This document shows, in pieces, positions 46,790 through 54,330 of a stretch of 60,024 bases of DNA. A program made the translations under genes and the position numbers. The stretch is from positions 1-60,024 of the IMG/VR virus record IMGVR_UViG_3300025940_000009; one strand, 5' to 3'. This DNA is from a virus. Each line of letters starts with the position of its first letter. Within the stretch, counting starts at the first letter, position 1. The notes below the pieces were generated by a model. That model made no database searches, was not told where the DNA came from, and saw only the letters and a list, made by a program, of their open reading frames with translations.

Positions 46790-47030
46790 GGACTGCACCA
46801 CCATCTGGTGGGATGAGCGGGTCACCTGTGACCAGTGCAACCCCTACACGTGGGTTGATGCCGAGCCGGTCGGCAAGAAGATGGTCCTGAAGTCCGAGGT
46901 CGACATGGAGGCCCGTGTCGTCATCTACGAGCCCAAGAAGGCCGAGGTCGAGGCGCCCAAGAAGATCCTCCGGCGTCGAACCACGCCTGAGCCTGAAACC
47001 AAGGTCGTCCGACGCCGGAGGATGACGTGA
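46701..47030 (+). CDS. Hypothetical protein with zinc-type cysteines
   Basis: 109 residues from GTG 46701. KVTVTRCGLSIPTKT, KDCTTIWWDERVTCDQCNP gives C-C-C-C, then a Lys/Arg-rich tail (KKILRRRTTPEPETK). Such tails often bind nucleic acid. Overlaps the next gene by four bases. Confidence 0.55.
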   Translation: MPDVMHLLRKTDAKVTVTRCGLSIPTKTAKDCTTIWWDERVTCDQCNPYTWVDAEPVGKKMVLKSEVDMEARVVIYEPKKAEVEAPKKILRRRTTPEPETKVVRRRRMT

Positions 47031-47242
47031 TCTTCAAGCGCCGTGATGTCAGTGTCAATGGCGACTTTGACAAACGTCTTCTCCGGCTGAGCGACACGGA
47101 CCTGCGAACGGCTGCTGACACTGCTCTGATGACAGCGTCGAACGGCATCTACAAGGGTGAAGTCCCCCTGGAGGAGGTGCTGCGAAACATCGAGCACGCT
47201 GGGGAGATCGTGCGGGCGCTGCTCTACCGTGCAGGCCTGTGA
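47027..47242 (+). CDS. 71-residue helical protein
   Basis: GTG overlapping the previous stop. RLLRLSDTDLRTAADTAL and EEVLRNIEHAGEIVRALL. Unknown function. Followed by a short gap with a promoter. Confidence 0.5.
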   Translation: MIFKRRDVSVNGDFDKRLLRLSDTDLRTAADTALMTASNGIYKGEVPLEEVLRNIEHAGEIVRALLYRAGL

Positions 47243-47261
47243 CAGTTTCTTAGCAACCTGC

Positions 47262-47291
47262 TTCCCCTAACGCCTTAGGATTCGCTACACT
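47262..47291 (+). promoter_or_regulatory. Promoter with weak -35
   Basis: TTCCCC, 18-base spacer, TACACT, seven bases to ATG 47299. The -10 and its distance to the ATG match the leaderless set. Confidence 0.55.
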
Positions 47292-47298
47292 GAGAATC

Positions 47299-47655
47299 AT
47301 GAGCAAGACGTTGGAACAGCGTGTGAAGGCACTGGAAGATCAGGTGAAGACCCTCAACCTGGAGCGCCCCGGCCGCAAGGCCAAGCCGATGCTGGTGCTC
47401 CGGCAGAAGGGCGTGTGCGCGATCGACCCCGAGCGCAACTCGGCCACGTGCCCCGACTCCTCGATCTTCCGGTACCAGAACGGCTGCCACGGCACGGCTT
47501 GCATGCAGGAGCAGCAGAACGCCTACCAGCGCCGCAAGGACAAGAAGGAAGCCGAAGCGGTCGCTGTCTCGGTGCGCAGCAGGCGCTCGTCCAACGGCCG
47601 CATCTCCAAGGCCCCCGTCGCTACCAAGGCTCGGAAGACCACGGCTAAGCGGTGA
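47299..47655 (+). CDS. Coiled-coil and Cys-cluster protein, leaderless start
   Basis: 118 residues. Short coiled coil (TLEQRVKALEDQVKTLNLE), then GVCAIDPERNSATCPDSS, GCHGTACMQEQ with four cysteines, and a basic tail ending KARKTTAKR. Resembles small actinophage DNA-binding-type proteins; not assigned. Confidence 0.55.
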   Translation: MSKTLEQRVKALEDQVKTLNLERPGRKAKPMLVLRQKGVCAIDPERNSATCPDSSIFRYQNGCHGTACMQEQQNAYQRRKDKKEAEAVAVSVRSRRSSNGRISKAPVATKARKTTAKR

Positions 47656-47930
47656 CGACGGAACCACGTCGGCACTGGGACAGCCCGCTGTTCCCCTACT
47701 TCGTGGTGGATCTCGACAATGGCGTGTTCGGTTTCCTGGAGGAGATCCTGGAGGCCAAGTTGGCCCACTCCAGAGGCCGCTACGGCGATGCATATGACGA
47801 CATGCTGGAGCGAGGCGTGAAGGCGTTCCGCCTGGCCAGGGAGGGTCGCACGGCCGAGATCGAGGCTGCCATCGCTCCCAAGCGGGTCATCAAGCGCAAG
47901 CCTCTTGCCAAGGCTCCCAAGAAGCGGTAA
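47652..47930 (+). CDS. Hypothetical protein upstream of terminase
   Basis: 92 residues from GTG 47652. Aromatic start (HWDSPLFPYFVVDLDNGVFG), a helix and a basic tail (KRVIKRKPLAKAPKKR). Its place just before the large terminase invites a small-terminase guess, but no helix-turn-helix is evident. Confidence 0.5.
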   Translation: MTTEPRRHWDSPLFPYFVVDLDNGVFGFLEEILEAKLAHSRGRYGDAYDDMLERGVKAFRLAREGRTAEIEAAIAPKRVIKRKPLAKAPKKR

Positions 47931-47980
47931 CCTGCGAATCAACGCCGAGAAAGTGGGATCCGCCGCCCGCCTCGGTTGTT

Positions 47981-48049
47981 GAGAAGCCCCCCGGGTCGTT
48001 GGCCTCCCCCATCTGATGAGGGTCGGTCTCCCTCCCCGGGGGGCTTCTC
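47981..48049 (+). terminator. Large hairpin before terminase
   Basis: Perfect 15-bp arms GAGAAGCCCCCCGGG and CCCGGGGGGCTTCTC around 39 bases. It may end upstream transcription, or mark a packaging-related site because it directly precedes the terminase gene. Confidence 0.7.
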
Positions 48050-48068
48050 CCATGTAGTCTCCGGCAAC

Positions 48069-49664
48069 ATGCCGCCCCCTTTGTACGAGGTCGTAGAGGA
48101 TCCGCCTGAGGAGATCTATGACGAGGATTTCGAGGGCGAAGAGAACTATGACGAAGAGCCGGTCCTTGAACTGGACGAGGAGTCGACGGCCTTCGTCCAC
48201 CAGTTGGTGACGAAGGTTCTCATCTTCAACGAGGAGTTCACCGGGATGCGGTTGCATCCCTACCAGAACGAGTTCGCCTACCGGATCGTTGAGTCCCTGA
48301 TCCTCAACGACGCTGAGGAACTGAGCGGCTTGTTGTCACGTCAGTCGGGCAAGACCGAGACGTTGGCGGACACGCTGTCGGGCTGCATGGTGCTGTTCCC
48401 CAAGTTGGCCCTGTCGTTCGAGATCATGAAGCGCTTCGCCAAGGGCCTGTGGGTGGGCTGCTTCGCGCCGAGCGATGATCAGTCAACACTGCTCCACGGG
48501 CGCATCGTGGACCGCCTCTCCAGCGAGCGGGCGCAGCAGTTCATGCTCGACCCCGAGATCGATGACAAGGTCGACGGCCGCGGCAAGATGATCCGGCTGA
48601 AGAACGGCTCCTTCGCCCGGCGGCAGACAGCCAACCCAAAGGCCAAGATCGAGGGCTCGTCGTACCACATCATCGTGGTGGATGAAGCACAGGATGTTGA
48701 TGACGTCGTGGTGCGCAAGTCGATCCACCCGATGCTCGCTGCCTACGCTGGTACCATCGTCAAGATCGGTACGCCCGGCTACGTCAAGGGCGACTTCTTC
48801 CGCTCGATCCAACTGAACAAGCGCCGGGGCACGCGACGGGGCGTCCGCCAGAACCACTTCGAGTACGACTGGAAGATCGTCGCCAAGTACAACCCGTCCT
48901 ACGGGAAGTTCGTGGCCAAGGAGAAGTTGCGCCTCGGTGAGGACTCCGACGAGTTCCAGATGTCGTACTGCATCAAGTGGCTTCTGGAGCGGGGCCAGTT
49001 CGTCACCGAGGATGTGCTGGAGTCGATGGCCGACCGATCCATGCCACTGGTCAAGTCGTGGTACCGCTCGCCGTGTGTTGCCGGAATCGACGTGGCGCGC
49101 ATCAAGGACTCCACCGTGGTCACGGTGTGCTGGGTCGACTGGGAGTATCCGGATCCCTTCGGGTTGCGGGAGCACCGGATCCTCAACTGGCTGGAGTTGA
49201 CCAATGTCCCGTGGGAGGAGCAGTACTTCACCATCGCTGAGTTCCTGAGCCACTACGCCATCGCCCGGTGCGGTGTGGACGCCCAGGGCATGGGCTCGGC
49301 GGTGGCCGAGCGCCTGGCTGCCTTGCTCGGTAGTCACATGGAAGTGGTTCCGGTACCAAGCGACCTGAAGGCCCAGGGGACTCGCTGGAAGTTCCTCCAG
49401 AACATGGTCGACCGGCGCATGCTGGTCTTCCCCGGCCACTCCAAGGCCCGCCGGACCAGGGCACATCGCCGGTTCACGCAGCAGATGACCGACGTGGTGA
49501 AGGAGTACAAGCAGGGTCACATGCTGGTTACAGCACCAGATGAGACCGAGGCGCACGATGATTTCCCCGACTCGCTGGCCATCGCCGTGTCGATGAGTCA
49601 GGTCGAAGAGGTGGATTCTGTTGAGGTATTCAACAACCCCTTCTACGCCGCTCAGCAGCGGTAG
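48069..49664 (+). CDS. terL: Terminase large subunit
   Basis: 531 residues from ATG 48069, 19 bases after the hairpin. Acidic N-terminus, ATPase domain with Walker A SRQSGKT (90-96) and Walker B VVDEAQD (about 203-209), then an RNase H-like nuclease with Asp residues in AGIDVARIKDS, GVDAQGMG and HDDFPDSLAIAV. All motor and nuclease motifs are present. It packages DNA through the portal encoded downstream. Confidence 0.92.
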   Translation: MPPPLYEVVEDPPEEIYDEDFEGEENYDEEPVLELDEESTAFVHQLVTKVLIFNEEFTGMRLHPYQNEFAYRIVESLILNDAEELSGLLSRQSGKTETLADTLSGCMVLFPKLALSFEIMKRFAKGLWVGCFAPSDDQSTLLHGRIVDRLSSERAQQFMLDPEIDDKVDGRGKMIRLKNGSFARRQTANPKAKIEGSSYHIIVVDEAQDVDDVVVRKSIHPMLAAYAGTIVKIGTPGYVKGDFFRSIQLNKRRGTRRGVRQNHFEYDWKIVAKYNPSYGKFVAKEKLRLGEDSDEFQMSYCIKWLLERGQFVTEDVLESMADRSMPLVKSWYRSPCVAGIDVARIKDSTVVTVCWVDWEYPDPFGLREHRILNWLELTNVPWEEQYFTIAEFLSHYAIARCGVDAQGMGSAVAERLAALLGSHMEVVPVPSDLKAQGTRWKFLQNMVDRRMLVFPGHSKARRTRAHRRFTQQMTDVVKEYKQGHMLVTAPDETEAHDDFPDSLAIAVSMSQVEEVDSVEVFNNPFYAAQQR

Positions 49665-49705
49665 GTGTATCATCCGCCCCGATCGGCCGAACAAGGAGAA
49701 CGCTG

Positions 49706-50071
49706 ATGGGCTACCCCGATCCTGAGGTCCAGTACGAGTACGACCTTGCTGACAACCAGCGTCGGCGCGGTCCGCTGCGTTTCGAGGAAGGCATCGCCAC
49801 CGACACCGATGTCCCCCGTGACTTCCAGCAGGGCGCCTACGGCGACACGCAGGGCACGGAGTACGGCGGCTGGGCGACGGTCACCAAGTCGCCCGCCGAG
49901 ACCATGAAGGAGCGGGCTCACCTCGGCTCCTCGACGTGGATCGAGGCACCGAGCCTCCTGGCCGAGTTCGTCCAGGGTGCTCACACCGGCATGATGCCGC
50001 CGTCGTTCGAGCGCGAGTACGGCTCCGAGGGCCGCATCCACCGCATCAACCGGGCCAACGTGCCTGACTGA
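49706..50071 (+). CDS. Hypothetical protein of head block
   Basis: 121 residues, RBS AAGGAGA. Polar, Gly/Tyr/Arg-rich, no membrane segment. Position between terminase and portal suggests a packaging or virion protein. Unknown family. Confidence 0.55.
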   Translation: MGYPDPEVQYEYDLADNQRRRGPLRFEEGIATDTDVPRDFQQGAYGDTQGTEYGGWATVTKSPAETMKERAHLGSSTWIEAPSLLAEFVQGAHTGMMPPSFEREYGSEGRIHRINRANVPD

Positions 50072-50073
50072 TC

Positions 50074-50370
50074 ATGGCAACAGCCAAGACCGGTTCGGTG
50101 GCGAAGCCCGCGACGGTCGCCAAGACAGCAGGAGGGGCGCCCGGGCCGGGGCGCCCTACTGTTGTCCCCTACAAGTTCGGGGTCCGGCGTCCGCAGCCGT
50201 ACAGCGACAACAGGTGGGTCCCGGTCAACCCGTTCATCCAGATGAAGCCCAAGCCCCAGGCGATGCAGGCGGCTGAGGCCAAGATGGACACTTTCATGCC
50301 CGCCCGGTTGATGCCGGATGCAATGCGGGCGGTGAACGCTCGCAAGCGCCAGATCGAACGGAAGGTCTGA
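50074..50370 (+). CDS. Hypothetical basic protein
   Basis: 98 residues. Lys/Ala/Pro-rich, then a helix-rich C-terminus (MRAVNARKRQIERKV). The ATG follows the previous stop by two bases; one-base overlap with the next gene. Confidence 0.5.
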   Translation: MATAKTGSVAKPATVAKTAGGAPGPGRPTVVPYKFGVRRPQPYSDNRWVPVNPFIQMKPKPQAMQAAEAKMDTFMPARLMPDAMRAVNARKRQIERKV

Positions 50371-50900
50371 TGCTCTCCGACGCGCAGTTCGAGGGCCTCG
50401 CGGCCAAACTCAACGACCCCGACATCGGCGGGTTCACGGCGAACATGCGCCGCGGCGGGGAGCAGCCCAGGAACGTCTTCATGGTCGGCCAGCGGGACGT
50501 CCAGGAGGGCACCCATGCGCTGCCGTCGACCGGGTCCTCGATCCGGACCTACGCCGAGGCGAACCAGACGACGTTGATGCAGCCTGGTCGGCACCTCGGT
50601 GGCTGGGCGGCGAACGAGGGCAACCTTGATGTGCCAGCAGCGTTCCCCCGCACACCGAGGGGTGAGGTTGCCGCCCGGCGCTCGACGCTGGCCAACGAGC
50701 AGATGGCCTACGGGGAGATCAGTCGCAAGGGCGCCTATGTCGGGGACCGCAACAACCCGTACCACCCGGGCAACCGCCGGGGCGACATCATGGCCGAGGA
50801 CACGCCGGAGCAGCGTGAGGTATGGTCTGCCATGCCCCAGTACTCGGCGCAGTTCAAGAAGAGGGGTCGGAGGATCAGCCCTCAGTCCTCGTTCTCGTGA
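50370..50900 (+). CDS. Hypothetical virion-type protein
   Basis: 176 residues. Gly/Arg/Asn-rich with QRDVQEGTHALPSTGSS and GRHLGGWAANEGNLD; low-complexity composition like the proteins at 4940 and 38973. Its last 19 bases are overlapped tail to tail by the leftward gene at 50882. Confidence 0.5.
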   Translation: MLSDAQFEGLAAKLNDPDIGGFTANMRRGGEQPRNVFMVGQRDVQEGTHALPSTGSSIRTYAEANQTTLMQPGRHLGGWAANEGNLDVPAAFPRTPRGEVAARRSTLANEQMAYGEISRKGAYVGDRNNPYHPGNRRGDIMAEDTPEQREVWSAMPQYSAQFKKRGRRISPQSSFS

Positions 50901-51103
50901 CCCAGTAGGTACTGCTCGGTCTTGCCTTGGCTGTCGGTGTCAACAACGACCAGTTCCCAGTCCGAGTGCTCGGCGCAGGTGTGGGGCGGATCACCGGGGA
51001 CCAGTGTCTTGTCGCACACGACACAGGTCTCCGAGTGCCCGGACATCAGCCGGTGCTTGCTCACGCCGACCCGCTTCAGTGCTTCGTTCTTGTACCCGAT
51101 CAT
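50882..51103 (-). CDS. Lone leftward gene in head block, zinc-type protein
   Basis: 73 residues from ATG 51103, seven bases after its -10. MIGYKNEALKRVGVSKHRL, then HSETCVVCDKTLVPGDPPHTC AEH ligands (C-x2-C-x11-C-x2-H) and a C-terminal acidic end. Its promoter has the GGGTTCCGAACCC operator, so it should be controlled with the 32-36 kb leftward genes and not with the virion genes around it. Moron-like. Confidence 0.65.
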   Translation of the reverse strand: MIGYKNEALKRVGVSKHRLMSGHSETCVVCDKTLVPGDPPHTCAEHSDWELVVVDTDSQGKTEQYLLGHENED

Positions 51104-51110
51104 GAGTGCC

Positions 51111-51141
51111 ACTGTAGCAGGGTTCGGAACCCTAGTGTCAA
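51111..51141 (-). promoter_or_regulatory. Promoter with GGGTTCCGAACCC operator in spacer
   Basis: Minus strand TTGACA, 19-base spacer CTAGGGTTCCGAACCCTGC, TACAGT, seven bases to the ATG. The -35 is in a TGACATTGACA context related to the 12-mer repeat. Confidence 0.75.
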
Positions 51142-51258
51142 TGTCAGTGGTTTGGGGCGCGTTGTCGCTGGGGTAGCGTGTCGGAGACGTGAGCAGGTAG
51201 ATGGAACACGCTACGGTTGTAGTCATCGACTTCCAGTCGAACTACCAGGAGGAATGAC

Positions 51259-51675
51259 ATGGCCGACAGCGAGGATCGCACTCCCGCTCAACGCAAGAAG
51301 GACCTCGAAGCGGACGCCACCGTCGCTCAGGCCGTCAACTCTGGCGACAAGCGCTCGCTGGCTGATGTGGAGGCCGAGGTCGAGGCGAGGGTCTGGCAGG
51401 CGCAGACCGGTGGGGCGGCGTTCCCGCCCAACCCGATGCCCAACCAGCCGGAGCCGACGCCGGAAGCGGCGAAGGAGAAGTACCTGGAGTCCCAGGCTGA
51501 GCACATGAGCGACCGCCAGCGCAAGGCGCAGGAGCAGCGCGACAAGGAGGCTCAGCAGGTTCGGGAGGCCGGAGAACGCGAGATCGAAGAGTGGAAGAAG
51601 GCCAACCCCGACAAGGTGAAGGAAGCCGAGGAGCGGCAGGCCGAGCGCCAGCAGACCCAGACGGCTCGTCGGTAG
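51259..51675 (+). CDS. Charged coiled-coil protein of head block
   Basis: 138 residues with RBS AGGAGGAATGAC. Residues 75-135 are an uninterrupted charged helix (QRKAQEQRDKEAQQVREAGE). Could be a packaging or scaffold accessory protein. The 155 bases upstream hold only the leftward promoter and no clear rightward one. Confidence 0.55.
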   Translation: MADSEDRTPAQRKKDLEADATVAQAVNSGDKRSLADVEAEVEARVWQAQTGGAAFPPNPMPNQPEPTPEAAKEKYLESQAEHMSDRQRKAQEQRDKEAQQVREAGEREIEEWKKANPDKVKEAEERQAERQQTQTARR

Positions 51676-51717
51676 GCACTACTCTGGTTGCGGCCCGGAC
51701 CGCACGAGGATGGTGTC

Positions 51718-53364
51718 ATGAGCATGATCAGTTTCGCACCAGCCTCGTACCGGGCCGCAGCCAGCGATCTCACTGTTGCCGTAAGCCCCCTGGGGCTCGT
51801 GGAGTTGGCCGATGAGGAGTTCGAGGTCCATGGGCCTCGTCTGACCCGCTACGCCAGCAACTGGGCGTGGTACCTCGGTCACCACTGGGCCTACCGGCGG
51901 GAGATCGGTGACTCGCAGTTGACGTTCAACTACGTCAAGGCGTTCGCTGATTACATCAACAACTTCTGCTTTGGCCAAGGGGTCGAGTTCGCCTCCCCCG
52001 AGGCCACGTCGGCCATCCTGCCCCCGCTGCTGAAGCGGGTCTGGGAGGTCGACAACAACAAGCACAACATCCTGTGGGAGATGGCGCAGCAGGGTGGTGT
52101 CTCCGGCGACGTGTTCGTCAAGACCGCCTATGAGGAACCCTTCGTGGACGCCGCGGGCCTGCCGCATCCCGGCCGGGTGCGCATCCTGCCGCTGAACCCG
52201 GCGTTCTGCTTCCCGGAGTTCCACCCGCACGACCGGGAGCGGATGATCCGCTTCAAGTTGAAGTACAAGTTCTGGGCGACCGCTGCTGATGGAACCAGGG
52301 CGGTCAACACCTACGTCGAGTTGATCACGGACTCCATGATCGAGGAGTACGTCAACGACGAGTTGATCGACCGGCGCCCGAACCCCCTGGGCGAGATCCC
52401 GGTGGCGTTCATCCCGAACTACCCGGTGGCATCGAGCCCGTGGGGCCTCTCGGACATCCAGGACATCATCAGCCTGAACCGGGAGTACAACGAGAAGGCC
52501 ACCGAGATCTCCGACATCATCAACTACCATGGCTCGCCTGTCACCGTCATCATCGGGGCCAAGGCTTCGGGCCTGGAGAAGGGCGCCAAGAAGGTCTGGG
52601 CCATCGGCAACAAGGACGCCCAGATCCAGAACCTGGAGATGCGGACGGACTTCACCGGGATGCTCGGCTTCCTGGAGGTGCTGAAGCAGGCGATGCACGA
52701 GTCGACTGGTGTGCCTGCCGGTGCGCTCGGCCAGCAGCAGCCGATCTCCAACACCACCGGCACGGCGCTCACCATCCAGTACCAGCCGCTGATGATGCGT
52801 CGTCACATCAAGGTGGTGCAGTACACCCGGGGCCTGAAGGACATCAACCGCCATGTGATCAAGACGCTCGCCATCTTCGAGCCCGAGGCGCTGGTGTTCA
52901 ACCCGATCCTGTCGGGCGTGCCGCCCAAGCCGGATCAGATGCTGGAACTGGATCCGACCGACGCGCTGACCTACAAGACCGAGGTCAACTGGATCTCGCC
53001 GCTGCCGATGGATCTCTTGGTCAAGATCAACGAGATCCAGGCGAAGATGGCGCTCGGCCTGGAGTCCAAGCGTGGCGCTCTGCGGGACCTGGGTGAGCAG
53101 TTCCCCGACCAGAAGGTCCAGGAGATCTTTGAGGAACTGCTGGAGGACACCAAGGAGCAGGCGGCGCTTGATCTCATCCGGGCGCAACTGACCCAGTTCC
53201 AGATCGCTGCTACCGGCATCATGCCGGACGGCACGCCGATGATGATGGAGGACGGTTCGATGCCGGGTGGACCGGTCGACCCGGTCCTGGCTCAGCAGAT
53301 CATGCAACTTGCTTACGGAATCGCCCCGCCGCAGACGTTGGACTATGACAACACCAACAAGTGA
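51718..53364 (+). CDS. Portal protein
   Basis: 548 residues from ATG 51718 with RBS GAGGA. Typical siphovirus portal order: an N-terminal helical part (NYVKAFADYINNFCFG), a clip/stem with VAFIPNYPVASSPWGLSDI, long helix LNREYNEKATEISDIINYHG and a wing containing GVPAGALGQQQPISNTTGTAL. Charged helical C-terminus. Dodecameric DNA channel that binds terminase and scaffold. Confidence 0.9.
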   Translation: MSMISFAPASYRAAASDLTVAVSPLGLVELADEEFEVHGPRLTRYASNWAWYLGHHWAYRREIGDSQLTFNYVKAFADYINNFCFGQGVEFASPEATSAILPPLLKRVWEVDNNKHNILWEMAQQGGVSGDVFVKTAYEEPFVDAAGLPHPGRVRILPLNPAFCFPEFHPHDRERMIRFKLKYKFWATAADGTRAVNTYVELITDSMIEEYVNDELIDRRPNPLGEIPVAFIPNYPVASSPWGLSDIQDIISLNREYNEKATEISDIINYHGSPVTVIIGAKASGLEKGAKKVWAIGNKDAQIQNLEMRTDFTGMLGFLEVLKQAMHESTGVPAGALGQQQPISNTTGTALTIQYQPLMMRRHIKVVQYTRGLKDINRHVIKTLAIFEPEALVFNPILSGVPPKPDQMLELDPTDALTYKTEVNWISPLPMDLLVKINEIQAKMALGLESKRGALRDLGEQFPDQKVQEIFEELLEDTKEQAALDLIRAQLTQFQIAATGIMPDGTPMMMEDGSMPGGPVDPVLAQQIMQLAYGIAPPQTLDYDNTNK

Positions 53365-53430
53365 CGGGGTATAGCCCTCATCAGCGACGTTGTGGCATCC
53401 TTCGCGTATACGGACAACTCGACGGAGGAC

Positions 53431-54294
53431 ATGATGTCAGGTACTGCTGCGGAAGGCGCCGGTGGCTTGCCCCCTGAAACCCCTGCTCAGGGCGTACTTG
53501 TGGGCACGGATCCCCGCCAGCCACCGGTCACCTATGCCGATCTCCAGCCAGGCCAAGTTGCAAATAGTAACAGCGGCCTGATCAACCCTGGGCAGGGCGT
53601 TGGGGCCGGGACGGCTGCTGGTGGCGGTTACACCGCCGGAGGTCAGCGTCTCTTCACCGAGGAGGATGTGGCTCGCATCCGCCGGGAGGAGAAGGACAAG
53701 TTGTACGGGCGCATCGATGAGATGGACACCCAACTGAAGACCCTCCAGCAGGAGCGGGAGGCCCGGGAAGCCGCCATCGCTGACGAACTTCGAGCCCGCG
53801 AGGAGGCTGATCGCAAGAAGCGTGAGGAGGAGATGGACGTCCGCTCGCTCCTGGAGACCAAGGAGCATGAGTGGTCGCAACGCTTCCAGTCGTTGGAAGC
53901 AGAGCGTGAGCGTGACCGGGCCGTGCTGGAGCAGGAGCGCCGCTTCAACGAGTTGGTGAACTACCAGCGGGCTCGGGTCGACCAGGAAGCCGAGTGGATC
54001 ATGCCCGAACTGCGGGATCTGATCACCGGCAACAACGAAGCGGAGATCGACGCCAGCATCGAGTTGATGAAGGCGCGGACGGCGCAGATCCTCGCGTCCG
54101 TTCAAGGTGCTGTAACCTCGCAGCGCCAGCAGTACCGGGGGACCGCCGTCACGGCGCCACCTTCGGGGCCTATGGAGCAACAGACGACGTTCGAGACGTT
54201 GACGCCGGATGACATCCGGTCGATGGATATGGCGACGTACACGAAGTACCGGGACCGGCTGATGCAGTCAGCGTCGCAAGCGCGACGCCGGTAG
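53431..54294 (+). CDS. Capsid scaffolding protein
   Basis: 287 residues from ATG 53431 (RBS GGAGGA; GTG 53392 would add 13). Pro/Gly-rich start, then a long charged coiled coil (about residues 75-190, IRREEKDKLYGRIDEMDTQL ...) and a C-terminal part ending SASQARRR. Position between portal and capsid and the helical make-up fit a scaffold. Confidence 0.8.
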   Translation: MMSGTAAEGAGGLPPETPAQGVLVGTDPRQPPVTYADLQPGQVANSNSGLINPGQGVGAGTAAGGGYTAGGQRLFTEEDVARIRREEKDKLYGRIDEMDTQLKTLQQEREAREAAIADELRAREEADRKKREEEMDVRSLLETKEHEWSQRFQSLEAERERDRAVLEQERRFNELVNYQRARVDQEAEWIMPELRDLITGNNEAEIDASIELMKARTAQILASVQGAVTSQRQQYRGTAVTAPPSGPMEQQTTFETLTPDDIRSMDMATYTKYRDRLMQSASQARRR

Positions 54295-54330
54295 TAACCG
54301 TCAACAACGAACGTCCCTTAGGAGGGCTCC

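Noticed and set aside
51679-53307. 542-codon minus-strand frame, and similar long ones at 48483-49694 and 12120-13400.
   Set aside because: Antisense to portal, terminase and VWA genes respectively; His/Arg/Leu-rich shadow compositions.
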